From: Bryopsis sp. KO-2023
Taxonomy: Eukaryota; Chlorophyta; Ulvophyceae; Bryopsidales; Bryopsidaceae
Length of the DNA stretch: 64,000 bases
Assembly (NCBI GenBank): GCA_030272585.1
Contig: BSYQ01000001.1
Span: 8,385,001-8,449,000 of the forward strand
Direction of reading: 5' to 3'
The first letter of the stretch is position 1; each line of letters begins with the position of its first letter. The position numbers and the translations under genes are program-made. The notes beneath the pieces are model-generated. The model worked only from the letters and a program-made list of their open reading frames with translations. It was not told where the DNA came from and ran no database searches. Of the stretch, positions 32,976 to 44,706 are shown in pieces.

Positions 32976-35935
32976 ACTAGACGAAAAAAAATATATAGTT
33001 TTAGCATTAGCTTCGCATTTTCTTATTTGTTCTAGAAAAGACTGGGAGAATCTTGAAAATGTGGATCCAAACAATAGTGTAAATCATTGACATCAAGAAA
33101 AAATTTTGTATTTCTTGTGCGAGAACAACATTTACTGAATGGCTGCAAACATATCAGAAATCGATTTGCTTCACATCCATATATTTTTGATATTTCTGCC
33201 TTCGTATGTTTTTTTAGATGGAAAGTTTAGCATGACTGATGTAATTCAACACTGTGTGGCGACTGCCTGTGGTTCAATAACGATACTTGTGCTGAACTCT
33301 CACAACAGCACCACAGAAAGACATCCAGCTTTTTTTTCAGCCCTGGCCAACTCCCTCTCCCCCTCGAGCAGTGTTTCATTTCCTTGTTGGATTCTTGCAA
33401 ACCAAAACAGTTTCTGGTGAGGTGTGACGTAGCCTTACGAAATCACAATTCTGCTCTGTTTTTTTTCACACCCATGGTGACAGATTAAACATATCCATAG
33501 GGAAATCGGGGATGAATCAAACAAAGCATCAATGTCCCCCAAAAAAACCCTGGTCAATACTAAGGATACCCAAGCAGTTGTAGGTTGTGTCAGAACGTAA
33601 AAAATATCGCCAATAAGTTACAACACAAGTATCGGGATCTACAAATACCCATTCATGTCGATTCCTGCGAATTCATTCAGCATGCAAATAACTCCCCCCC
33701 TCCTCGTTCAAACAACAGCTCGATCAAATCTTCCGGTCAATGTCCCAGATGAGATGTTAATTGCGATTCCATGGGATGGCGGTTTTGCGTGTCTGAATGC
33801 ATCATCAGGGGGTGCATCCCTGTCGGAGGTCATCCATGGATCCCTGATCTACCATCTGGGTAATTGGTTCAACCCAACTCGATTTTCTTCTTTCAAAACC
33901 TAGCCCCACGAAATTGTTGCCTCAGCTTGACAACAGCATAATGGCAATCCTGGTTCAAATCGGCAGTAGAGATGCTGGCTCATGAATCTCAATCCCTTGT
34001 ACACTCCTCAACATGAAGCACGGAAGTTACATATCAAATTTAATGTTTGCATCTAAAACAGTGCTCTTCTGAAATCTCATTTGGAGCTCCTTAAGGGAAA
34101 TACACCCATCGATCTGCAGAAGATATATTTCTCTTTCTTGAAAGCATCAGAGCATGTCACCAAAGTGACCCAAGTAAGCATAGGTCATGTTTAAATTAAG
34201 AGCATGTAGCAAAATTTGCTTTTCTTTCTAAAAAAAAGCGCCTCATCATATGATTATTAAGACAGCAAGGGAAGGAAATCAAACCCCTGTTTCTGCAACA
34301 GCCAAGCAAAAGTTCGAAAGATAATGAATTCCTTCGCCCCACATACCTCCACCCATTCGTATCTTGGCAGGATTTCTGTTTGTGTGTGATCCAACAGTGG
34401 GGTCATACGAATGCAAACGAACTGAGTGTGTTGTTGCTGCTTACCTCCCCTCTGGATGAGCAATCTTAATTCACCCTCGCACCATGTGCATCGAACGACA
34501 GTGGCAACAGTGAACAAAATGAAGAGAAGCCCCAGTCCATCATTACCATGGAAGTGCATTCAAATCTGTTCCCTCCATGCTCTCCCATACATTGTCACAT
34601 TTTTGGTGGTGTTTTTGAGATCACCACCGAATGTTTTCCAGCCAAATGACCAAACTCCCAACAAACCAATGGATGCAATTCTTGAAGTCCTTTAAAAACC
34701 ATGATTGGAAGCTACAAAGATAACACCGCCAGAAACATCAGGGAAAAAAGGGAAAAAAAGCGAAAGAAAAAAAGAGCTCCAAACACTATAGCTCAAAGCA
34801 GCCATCATCAGTCAACATGACATAACTTTTTCTACAAGATTGAATTAAAGGATATAAACGATTATATAAAGGCCGGACCATATCAATTCAACAATAGCAA
34901 ACGGCACCGCCCCAAAACGTCCCCAAAGCTTATGCAACATCTGGCCTGGCACGAGCATCGGAAAACCTTCCAAAGCATAGCCCCTCTTCTGTAGGTGCAT
35001 TCAAGACCTCTGCTCATGTATTCGACTGACAACAAAGTGATCGATCTCCGGATCAATGTTTTATGCATACGTTCTGGAAGATCCCTCTTACCACTTTTCC
35101 TATGTGGCCTACTTGGCCCCCAAAGTCGATTTCGGAGAATCTCACATCACGATTTTCGCTTTTTTGCAAGTTAATAGTGAGGCTGTAGACAAAAGTGGAA
35201 AGAAAAAAAGCAGGTTCATCTGATGATTTAAATCTACACCATGGTACGTATTCCCAACCAACCTCCCCATCCCCCCTGGCTGGTCATAACAAAATCAGGG
35301 GTCGTTTGAAACCAGAACACTAGATCAAAAACACTCACGATTCATCAATGTGATAAATTCAGTGTTGGAAAGGCAGTCAGCACTTCCTTTCCACCCCACA
35401 TCCAACACGATCTGACCAACCGTGAAGAAAAGTAAGGAGATGGCTTAAGATAGCACACCGAGTGGCAGCTCCTGACCAGCAAGCAAATAAACGGCAATTC
35501 ACATCCAATGATCAGATTGGATTTTCGATGCATGTTGTGCAGATCCAGGAAGTTGACTGCGGCATCGATGATGTTTTCGAGCTAATGAGTGAGTATGGCT
35601 GCTTTTCAACTTATGATAGGCTTTCTGGGTATTATACATTGGGTTTGGCACCTGAATTGATTTCCTTCACTGCGTTTCCATGCTTCTATGGACTCCATGT
35701 TTGGAAAATGCTTCCTTTGTTTGATCTTATCAAAACATGAATGCAATCGAAAAACAACCCATTGGAATTGAGGGGATGTGGGGCAAATACATTTTTTCAA
35801 ACATAAAAACAAAAAACAACAAGAAAACAAACTTAAAAAAATTATAAAAATAACCTTGAAAAAAAAAAACCTCTAAAAAAACATAAAAAAAAGGTAATAA
35901 GTGAAAATGTGTTGTTTTGAATCCTTTTCATCAGG
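32976..35935. other. Gene-poor intergenic region
   Basis: About 3 kb of AT-rich DNA with no supported gene. It includes the second copy of the dispersed 66-bp block at 33728-33793, which sits in a short open frame (33655-33903) of coding-like look but unknown identity. Confidence 0.5.
33728..33793 (+). repeat. Intergenic copy of a dispersed 66-bp block
   Basis: About 58 of 66 bases match the intronic block at 8318-8383 (which is on the minus strand). Here the frame is open and reads LPVNVPDEMLIAIPWDGGF; the intronic copy has a stop at the PW position. Confidence 0.75.
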
Positions 35936-37260
35936 CTAGCCTCTTTTTCCCTAAAACTCTAATAAAAAATTCTCCAATCTCGTTTGGCACTTTCAACCAA
36001 AGCTTTTTTTCTAATTTCTTCCAATAATATCTCTTTTTCTTGTAGGTTCCCTGCAGCCTGAATGAATTCATGTGTAAAAGGATTAAAAGAAATTGGGAAA
36101 AATCTTTTTGGTGTACAATGAGATAAGAAAAAGGAATTTTATTTATTATCCTCTTATTTTTCATGGTATTTTCACCTTTTCACCCTCAAGTTGTGCTGTT
36201 CGCAGTTGAAATGAGCATTTGGCTGGCTCGAATGCCATCTCTTGCGCTTTTCTCTATCTATTTTTCAGTTATATTTTTAGTTTTCTATTCGATCTTCCGT
36301 ATTGGCGAGCTCTTCTTTCAGAATGCCGACCACCCTCCGATACTGAAATCAAAGAAAAAAAAGAAAATAATTAAAAAATTGCTGGGCTTGAAATATCGCC
36401 TGGTGTTATTCTAACCAAAAAAAAATAGTAACCAAAAATAAAGGCAGTGTAATGTATTTTTGCATATGCAAATATCTCCGGTACTTTTTTTTTGAGCAGA
36501 AATGAAAAGGAATGAAATGAGGAAAAAAGACGATCGACTTATGGGGTGCTTCATGTGCAAAAAAAAATCAAATGGGTCAGGATGTTTCGAAACCTGTTGT
36601 TTTGCAGTTGTGAGTTCCAGTGACAAGGTTTCGATGGCTGCCTCTATTTTCAAAATATCAGATTCCTTTTTTTGCATTATTGTTAATCATGATACATGAC
36701 TGTTTTCCATCTGTAGATTTTTCCCCACCAACCAACATTAATTCAGCCGTCGTGTTGGGTGCAGAGCAAAAACCTGAGTTCCGAAAAAGCAGCCGTTGAA
36801 GAAACGCTGCTGCAGAAGGAAAAAAGGTGGATGGATGGATGGATGGATGGATGGATGGATGGATGGATGGATGGATGGATAAAAAAAGAATCCTGATTGT
36901 CAGGCTAAAGCTCCTTTTTTGACCCCGGATTTACAGATACTATTGTCATCTGGAACATAACTCGCTTTCCAGTATCCAGCCCCCCACTGAAAAAAACCAT
37001 CAAAAGCATTGAAGGATTTTTATTTCATTTTCAGAAAGCGATCCCCTTACCCAGGGCCATTGTTGAGGGATGGCCGCCATGATCATGCAGGGTACTAGTT
37101 TTGCAGCGAACTCCAGGGCTTCGAGGAAAAAGAAGCACGCCATATCCCTCATTGTCGATGCCCTGATTGGAAACGCCCACACACGAGCGACCTGATGATC
37201 GAATCAAGAGCGCAGAGTTGCACAGAGAAACGAAAACTCTGAAGCGCTACAGCTAAGCGA
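35936..37260 (-). other. Possible minus-strand coiled-coil gene, exons not fully joined
   Basis: Several minus-strand segments look coding and are bordered by splice motifs: 37195-about 37053 (VARVWAFPIRAS, ALEFAAKLVPCMIM, QQWPW, then GTAAGG), about 36991-36930 (WGAGYWKASYVPDDNSI), 36677-about 36610 (DILKIEAAIETLSLELTTAK, then QQ and GTTTCG), 36342-36280 (YRRVVGILKEELANTED, ending at a stop) and about 36058-35960 (NLQEKEILLEEIRKKA, ending DWRIFY and a stop). The last three are heptad-like. Two alternative terminal exons could explain two stops. I could not connect everything by phase, and no family is recognised. Real expression is inference. Confidence 0.35.
36827..36880. repeat. (GGAT)n microsatellite
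   Basis: About 13 uninterrupted tetranucleotide units. It sits between candidate exons of the uncertain minus-strand gene. Confidence 0.95.
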
Positions 37261-37587
37261 GATGGGAAATGGTGAAACCGTGGGGATGCAAATCGCTTCC
37301 CTTAGAACGAGTCTGGCTGAACACAGCTGCACTTTAGTGGCTTTCCGTTTTCATTGCCCCTCGTTACACCCACGATTGCACAAAAGATCGCCCAAGATGT
37401 CGCATCGCTGTCCCACTCTCTGGATCGCAAGCCCGTATAAAAACCCAGTTCGCTCCTGGTTGATTACAAAAAAAAACGTTCTGCTTCTACTTTCCTCTTG
37501 AAATTTGTTTCCTCCGGTGTTGAGGCTTTTGCCAATAAGAGAGGCTTTGTGCTTTTTACTGTCTCCATTTTTTGACGTTCGGGAGAA

Positions 37588-38697
37588 ATGGCCACGCAAA
37601 GAGTCGGCGCAGTAATCTTGATCGCCCTCATGAGCTTTGCCTCGGCCTCTGGTATGGAGGCGAATTAAAGTTTAATCAAGCGCAAGCTGAGGTTATTTCG
37701 TGAGAAGGCGTTTCACTGAGATGTTATGTTCGTTCAGGCGCCAGGAGCTTGCACCGCAGCGTTGCAATCGCGAGGTCTTCCTCCTCGTCGGGGGTGAGTT
37801 TTAAACGAGCAACGGCCCCCGCGACAAATCTGATCGTGGAGAGTGCTTGACTTGTATGTGTTTGTGAGCGTTCAGGGCGATTCTGGTGCCACTGCAAAGA
37901 ACCTCGTTGCGGAAGCTTTCGCGAAAGCAAGCGCTGAAGGTGGCGATGCCAATGCGATCGCCAGCGCCGCCGCTCGCGAAGTCGGTGAGGCGTTCGCTGA
38001 AGCGTGGGCAAAAGCTACCGGCTCCGTGTTCGTCTCAGGAAACGGCCAGGCGGACTCCCGCGCGAGGGCAAGCGCAGAAGCGCAAGCGAATATCTTCGGC
38101 AAGGCCATCGCCGGGGCTGTTGCGGATGCAGTGAACGGGAAGAACTTCGCTGGATCTGCCGTGCGTGCTGAGGACGTGGCGGCTGCGATCGTGCGCGCCA
38201 CCACAAACGTGGAGGTGAAACTGTCGACCACCCAAGGATTCGCGAAGGCCACCTCCGAGGCCACCGCGAGGGTCGTTGCAACTGTCACGGTCGAGGCCAT
38301 CGGCGAAGCTATCGCGTTCACCGTCGACAGTGAGTGCCTCCGCTTTTTAGCTTCCCTTGAAAAGAATGTGAAATCGAGCGAGGGAGTGATAGTCTTCCTC
38401 TGCTTGCATGCAGATCGTGCCGAGACTGGGGCAGGAGCCGTCGCCGATGTGCAAGTGGACACCCAGCAGGACGACGCTAACGCCAGCACCAATGTGGATG
38501 TCAGTGGGGATAGCTCCGCCGATGCGGACGCTGCTGCCGAGACTGTCGCCCAGAGGTGGCCCGTCTGCTCCGGAGAGGCCGCCTCCTGCTGCGGCAACCA
38601 GAACGACGAAAGCTTCTGCGGAAACTACAGCCGAAACAAGATCGGATCCGTCAAGGGCTGGAGGGAAAACAACTCGAATCAATCATGCAAGTGCTGA
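37588..38697 (+). CDS. Secreted Ala-rich protein with Cys-rich tail, unknown family
   Basis: Four exons joined by phase: 37588-37651, 37738-37793, 37876-38329, 38414-38697, giving 285 residues. Exon 1 is a clear signal peptide (MATQRVGAVILIALMSFASA), so the protein enters the secretory pathway. A short basic/Ser stretch follows (RSLHRSVAIARSSSSS). The central 150 residues are extremely Ala-rich with Glu, Lys, Arg and Val in a helical-looking pattern (AEAFAKASAEGG, REVGEAFAEAWAKATG, ATSEATARVVATVTVEA). Then comes an Asp/Ala-rich linker and a tail with seven cysteines (PVCSGEAASCCGNQ, DESFCGNY, NQSCKC). It could be a cell-wall, mucilage or matrix protein; that is inference. Its codons are much more GC-rich than the surrounding DNA. 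Borders have good GT/AG motifs. Confidence 0.72.
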
Positions 38698-40433
38698 AGC
38701 TATTCGTAAAACCCCTATTTTCTTCTTGTTTTGCTCGCTTTGGGTGGGCAGATCGGATGCTTTTTTGGATTTGGTATAGTTTGAAATTGGAAGAGTGGGT
38801 GCATTTTGTAAGGTGATGTGGGGAGTTCTTTCAAGATCAAATTTGAACAAACTTGTGGTCGTTTGGCTGTTGTAAAATTAAATGCATGTGGCGAACATAT
38901 CTTGGGAAATGTCCCAAGACCAATGTTTCCACATGGAAATGCAAGATTCCATTATCTTCTTGATCTTTCGATCCTCGAGGTCGGTCTCTTCAGTTTCTAC
39001 CGGAAACAATGCCACATTTGAGCACATTTGAGTGCTCAAATTCAAACAAAAACTTTAGAAATTTCGGAGACGACAGAAAAATATTTCCACACAAGCAAGG
39101 TCTGCCATATATTTTGCAGTGAATTCCAGCCACTGCAACGCTTTTTTTGCAAAACCTCATTGCAAAACCAATCCAACAATCCAACAAGAACGTACTGACA
39201 GAAAAGTCATTGGCTGTTGAAACCCTTTGAACATGTGTCCCTGCTCCATTGTGAAACGAACATCTCACTGGAAAATGTTGGAAAAGATTTCAGCCAATCA
39301 GGTAAAAGGGTAAAAAAATGCCCTTTTACCCGAGGGAAACACGACCTCGATCCGAACTTTCCCGTTCAGTATAACCAAAGCTGAGCAATGGAATGTTGGG
39401 CTGTGCAATACCAATGCTTCTCGAGAGCGCAAAAAAGTCAACAAAAATAATATGGAAGAAGCCATTCAAAGAAGGTTCATCACTAAGGCCAGACCTTTCC
39501 ACCAAAACTGTTGCTATCTCAGCAAAAAAAAAACGATGTGAAATATTTCGAACTCTTCATCACAATGACTCCCCATTCCCCATCCCCCATTCCCTGGGGA
39601 ATTTTACCCAGAGAGATTTCCCAGAAAAAGTATTAAAAAAAAAGATAAGAAAAGTCCCAAATGACCTCAGATCAAATTGAAGACACCACCCAGCAGAGCT
39701 TGAGGCTGTGTTGACAACTATGATATGATTTGCATACCCAAATCTGCCAGAAAGAGAAGCGTAAATTTAACCCTTAACTGGATAAAACATAAGTTCTATT
39801 CACACAAACAAGTGAATTGCTTTCTACCTGAAGATGAGCATGCAGGTCCTTGATTGCTGGCCTGGGTGGAATATGATCCGATCACAGCTCCCTGGAGTCT
39901 TTCTGGTTGCTTAGACAAAAAAAGGAAAACACAAAAAAGAAGAAGAAGGAAGAAAGGAAATCTATGTGGGCTATATGCATGGGATGTTGGTCTCACCACA
40001 GCAATTATCCACACATCCTGCATTCATTCTCCTCCTGACCAGCAATATGGCACAATTTTTGAACAAATCCGCGCAGCTGAGACCTTTTTTCCATAAATGA
40101 GTAAACGAGGCATGGAACATCATCATGGCTGGATGAATGATGATGGCCCGCCGAAGAAAAGTGTAAGAATACAGTATCATGGTGGAAACTTCTCAAGCAC
40201 CAGGGTGGAATTTGAAACAAACAGCCACCCACGAGAAAAGAAAGAGGGGTCTGAGGATTGGATCCACCACCACCAAGGAAGTTTGGGGTGGTGCCCCACG
40301 AGTCTCTCCAGCTGCATGAAACACAGGCCTTGACGAAAACAGCTGTGTAGGTGATGGATTAGGTAAAAGAATGGCAGAAACAGTGCCAAATGACACAGGA
40401 ATGGGGTTCTGGGTGGCCTGGCAAATATCATCA
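38698..40433. other. Intergenic region without supported genes
   Basis: About 1.7 kb. It includes a perfect 10-bp inverted repeat at 39299-39328. The open frames are short and show no recognised domain. Confidence 0.5.
39299..39328. repeat. Perfect 10-bp inverted repeat with 10-nt loop
   Basis: GGTAAAAGGG is followed ten bases later by its exact reverse complement CCCTTTTACC. On the plus strand an A-rich loop separates the arms. It is not followed by a T-run and is far from any recognised gene end. Confidence 0.85.
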
Positions 40434-40486
40434 AAAAACTATTGGACCTTTTCTCGAACCGAGCGTGTCATCCTTGCGCAGGGGCC

Positions 40487-40518
<32 letters not shown>

Positions 40519-40538
40519 TCAGACGTTCACGAATGAAC
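40434..40538 (-). ncRNA. U6 spliceosomal snRNA
   Basis: The minus strand reads a near-canonical U6. The 5' stem-loop GTTCATTCGTGAAC is followed by the highly conserved core with GATAAAATTGGAACG, the ACAGAGA box that pairs with 5' splice sites, the AGC triad inside GATTAGCATGG, and CCCCTGCGCAAGGATGACAC for the internal stem-loop and U4 pairing. It ends with a T-run (40438-40433), the RNA polymerase III terminator. U6 forms the catalytic centre of the spliceosome, consistent with the many introns here. The 5' end is set by the stem-loop and the upstream TATA spacing. Confidence 0.96.
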
Positions 40539-40562
40539 GACGCTTTGGAGGGCAGTCAAGGT

Positions 40563-40568
40563 TATATA
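40563..40568 (-). promoter_or_regulatory. TATA box of the U6 gene
   Basis: TATATA on the minus strand lies 25-30 bp upstream of the U6 5' end, the position expected for an RNA polymerase III type 3 promoter. Further upstream is a palindromic CCCCTGAAAAGGGG (about 40602-40615) that could belong to an upstream element; that part is inference. Confidence 0.75.
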
Positions 40569-40615
40569 CCGTTAAAAATGGACAAACGACTGAGTCACTC
40601 CCCTTTTCAGGGGTG

Positions 40616-43600
40616 TATTTGTGCAAAACCCCCTGATTTATTCGTTGTAGGGGCAAAACGCAGAGCCTACAGCAGCCGTGGTTTCTTCAGCGCAAGGAGT
40701 CTGTGTTTCAAGGAAGTGTAAAAAACAATGACCGCTTTCTAGGTTGGTGGTGGGGAAGAATGTTCGTCGTTGTGATGGAGTTGCATCGGATCGCTTTTCG
40801 TGGGCGATCTCAGCGATCGAACGTCACGATCAAGCGCGAAGGAGTCTTTTGGCCCTTAACGTCAGTTGGGGTTGATTGGCGTGGAGAGAAGACGACGATC
40901 GTTGGGCGTGGTGCCCGACTGAGACAGGAATCCGAAGCAAACCGACAACTTCTGAACGTCAAGCGAAGGTTAACTTCGCAGCCCCTGAAAAGGGACTAAA
41001 TACTGGATACTAGATACCCCCCACCCGACTAGTTCAGTACGGAGGACCGTTCTTTGTTTTTTTCTCCTGCACTTGATAATCTGTGGCGTGGCGCATGGAA
41101 AAGCTTTGAGAAATCTGGGTGGGTCTCAGAGCGTTTAGAGCATCCCTATCACGTTACCCATCCTCATCTTACGAGCTGTCCGACGCAATTTCCATGGTCA
41201 AACAAGGAGAGGTGATTCTAGTTGGGTGTGTGGTGGGGACTCCGAGCCCGTAGTGTTTTGGACAGCGAAAACCAAGGCGACGCCGACAGCTAAGGCTCCA
41301 GACAATCACCCCTTCCGAACGAAACGGTTCAATTCCAGTACAAGTCAAAGTCGTCGGACTCACGACCAGACGTCGTGAACAGCATCTGACAACGCTCACG
41401 AGTCGACTGAATCAGAGGGGGGGGTGGGACGAGTGTAAGCCTTTGCGCTTGGGCCGTGGTTGCCGTTCTGTGGCTATGGTTGCAGGGACTGTGTTCGGTT
41501 GTATTGTGGAGTCAACCACCGACCACCGAGGGACTCTCTTGTGGATGTTCTTGAACGCGAAAACAGTTTTGCATCTGAACTTTTCTCCCGGTCTTGACCT
41601 TCGCGGTTTCTCGGGCGGACAGCAGATTCGTCAATCGCACTACGTTTCTTGAAAACAATTCCGGCGGTACGGTACACTGGAAAACCGATTCCACTCCCGA
41701 ACTCTTGTGACTCTTTTCCCTTGAGGGCCTGCAGCTGGCGGCGCCGTTCTACCTCTCCGCACCAACTCCGACTCAAACCGCGAAAAACGTCCCATCACAC
41801 CGCTTTCGCAGCACGGGATGCCAGAAACCAAGAAATGAGACAATTTTTACGTAACTATGAATGACTCATCGTCGCTCACCAATTGCAAAATCAGCTCCTG
41901 TTAGAGTGGAGGACACCCAATATTTCGCGGCGACCGAAGAAACGGCGTATTGTTTATCGATTTTCGTTTCTTGGCTCCCCGCGCCCGGTCGATTTCCTCC
42001 GGAGCAGACATTGTGGAGGGTGAGAACATGACTGTGAGTTTCCAACTCAGTTGGGCAACAAGGGCAAGGGCAGTTTCCTTTCAGAATAAGACAAACACGA
42101 TTCCAAATTTGCCCAACTTTTCAAACCAAACCAAACCAAACCAAAAATTACATGCGCAGAAACCCGGGCCAACTTTTCAGAACCAAGTTGCGTCTTCGAA
42201 CAAACTGATCAAATAACAGTAAATCTCCCTGACAATCGTTTTCAATTGGCTGTTCGATGATTATCTAGCCTCCCCCCCCCAAAAAATAATAGTAGAAAAT
42301 GTAAGCATCCAAGGTCTGCATAAAGAACCTGGGGAAAATATCTCATCGATTGTTTGAATCAATTGATGAACTGAATACTAATTGTTCTGAGCCCCCCATT
42401 TCCCTCAAGTTTTTCCTTTTCGTTTTTTCATTCTCCCTTCCTTAATGTTCTCATCAAAAATATATATTTTTTCAAATCCTCAGAAAGAAACGAGAAAACA
42501 CATTACTTCCAGACCAATGGGGTTCTTTCTTTTCTCCCCATTTTGCTTTAACCCAATTAAAGCTGGAATTTTTTTTTTCGAAAAAAACCCTTAAATTTTA
42601 GAGAGTCTTGCCACATATGGCTGTTGAAGATATTGGACTCAATCCAAACAAGAAAACTTCACAGAACACTACAAAAAAACACCTAAAAATAAGAATCAGG
42701 TCGAAACTGTTCCGTTTTCCCCATTCTATTTGCAATCACTGGTGGTGTGACGCTTTACTGGGGTGTTACCAACTAATCGCTTTACACGAAGAATTGTTCA
42801 AAACATGATAAACTTCCGTTATATGCATCCCCCAGTTTCTGTCAAGCATGCGAAACGCCACACGAATTCGATTAAATTGATCCATTACTCAACAGAAACA
42901 AAACGTTACCAGCTGCCCATGCCAAAAGTTTTGCCAAATTCTTTTTCCCTCCAGGATGGAGCAGCACTGTCTGACTGTTCTGTTCCCTCAAAAACTTAAC
43001 AACAGCAGACTTACTGAAGGTCGAAGTCGAAACTGTTTTTCTGTTCGATGGCAGATGTGTGCACCAGGTTTCAATCTTACAGAAGAAAATGGAAATATTG
43101 TTTTGTCAGTCAGACATCACCAAAGCATGGAAATAAAACCTTGGACAGTTGTTTGTGATCGAGTTGGGGGACTGCCACCAAACGCGAAGCAGCAAAAACT
43201 GAATTACAATTTCAGCATTACAACCTCCCCTGAGCCAAGCAGATCCAAAACAATGGAAATGAAAAAGGAAAAAAAAGAAAAGTAACAGGAGAAATCAGGG
43301 CAAACATAATCCTGGAGGAGGTATGGCAAAAAAAATGCCAATCATTCCTATGTTACGTTAAAACATATTCAGTTTCCACCCTGCTAGATTCGCAGGTCAC
43401 ATCGAATGGGCAACAGCATGGGGTGCTCTGCAGCAAACCCTGAGATTGTCTGACTCGTTTTTTTTGGTTTTTTTCACACACAGTTTCCAAAACAAAAGAC
43501 AGAATCGACGGGAAAAAAACCCCAAAACACCCACCCAACAAAATACCCATCAATTTCCCGTCAAAATTCCCTTTTATCAAAGCATCGCATTTATCACACT

Positions 43601-44706
43601 GCGTGTCTTGTATTGTGTCTGTGTGAGCGTTTTTTTTTTCCTTGAAGGCCCGACCCATGAAACGCTCCATGAAAGAAAAAAGAAACCACATTTCTAATAG
43701 AATCATCGATTGTGGAAAAGGGACAACCAACCTTCCCCCCATCCCCCTCCAAACAAAAAAAAAGAGAAGAAAACTGAAAAAAATATCAACATCTCACACT
43801 TTTTTTGCTACTCTCATTTTTTTTCCTTCATTTTCCTCGGATCAACCTCTCCACTCCAATTTTCTGAACCCCCCCCGCCCCCCTATTTTTTGTCCGCCTT
43901 ACGAGAAAAAAAAAGTTGGAAAACTTCTCCAAACCGAAGACTGACATACGAGCAGCAATAACCAGGTATCATCTACTATTGCATTGAAAAAAATAAAGAA
44001 AGAAAAAATATCACCATAAATAGATTCATCTAACATTGTCACTACCCAATACCTTTCTTAAAATACCAATTCGAGGCGCAAAAATATTTTAGCCTCATTA
44101 TTTTCAATAAAATCGTGAAATTAATTTAAAAAAAAAGGAAAAAATAAATTGGTAGGGACGAGCGAACCGCTTCCCTTTTCAAGATTTCCTCACAGCATCT
44201 CATTTCTTTTGTTGACAAAGGCACTGAAACTATCCGCGACAACAACGTCACAAACAACATAGCCGCCTTCCAGCCTTATAGCAATATCCTTTCACCAGAT
44301 CTAACTCCACACTGAGTCATTCACAGATCCCCTTACTTTCCCCATTGGGGCACAATTGTCTCCTTTAATGAACAGATGCCCTCATCTCACAGGACACCAT
44401 TTCCACAATCACAACACTTTTTAGGAGCTTACTTGCGCGCGTGCACAGATATTTGGTAGCAGGACGGCCTTGCTGCAGAGCATTGAAAAATGCTGCTGAT
44501 GTGCAGCACCACCCAGTCAACCAGCGGCGTTTCACGTCGGAAACGGAAACGTACGGCGATGGGGATCGCCAAGGTTGCTGAGTAACAGTCGAGATTACGT
44601 AACAAAGCGAGTGCCTGGGCTTGCCCAACTTGGTGCTCTTCTGTTGCTGGCAAGTAAAACACATTCTCAACATCCTCAACCTTCCCCGAAAGTAGCTACC
44701 TTCACG
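40616..44706. other. Long intergenic region without supported genes
   Basis: 40.7-42.0 kb is richer in GC and CpG than the rest, with short open frames on both strands but no recognisable domain. 42.2-44.2 kb is AT-rich with A- and C-runs. The last few hundred bases before 44707 should contain the V-ATPase d promoter. A second copy of the CCCCTGAAAAGGG motif occurs on the plus strand at about 40976-40988. Confidence 0.5.

Noticed and set aside
37872..38597. Long open frame (241 codons) antisense to the Ala-rich secreted protein
   Set aside because: It mirrors the GC-rich Ala codons of the plus strand (GCC/GGC reading), has no domain, and would run through two well-supported introns.
40703..40999. 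Plus-strand frame next to U6 as a protein gene
   Set aside because: Composition is not convincing, no domain or splice signals were found, and it may overlap Pol III promoter sequences.
41320..41345. GGTTCAATTCC resembling a tRNA B box
   Set aside because: The flanks do not form a T-arm, and no A box or acceptor stem can be placed at the right distance.
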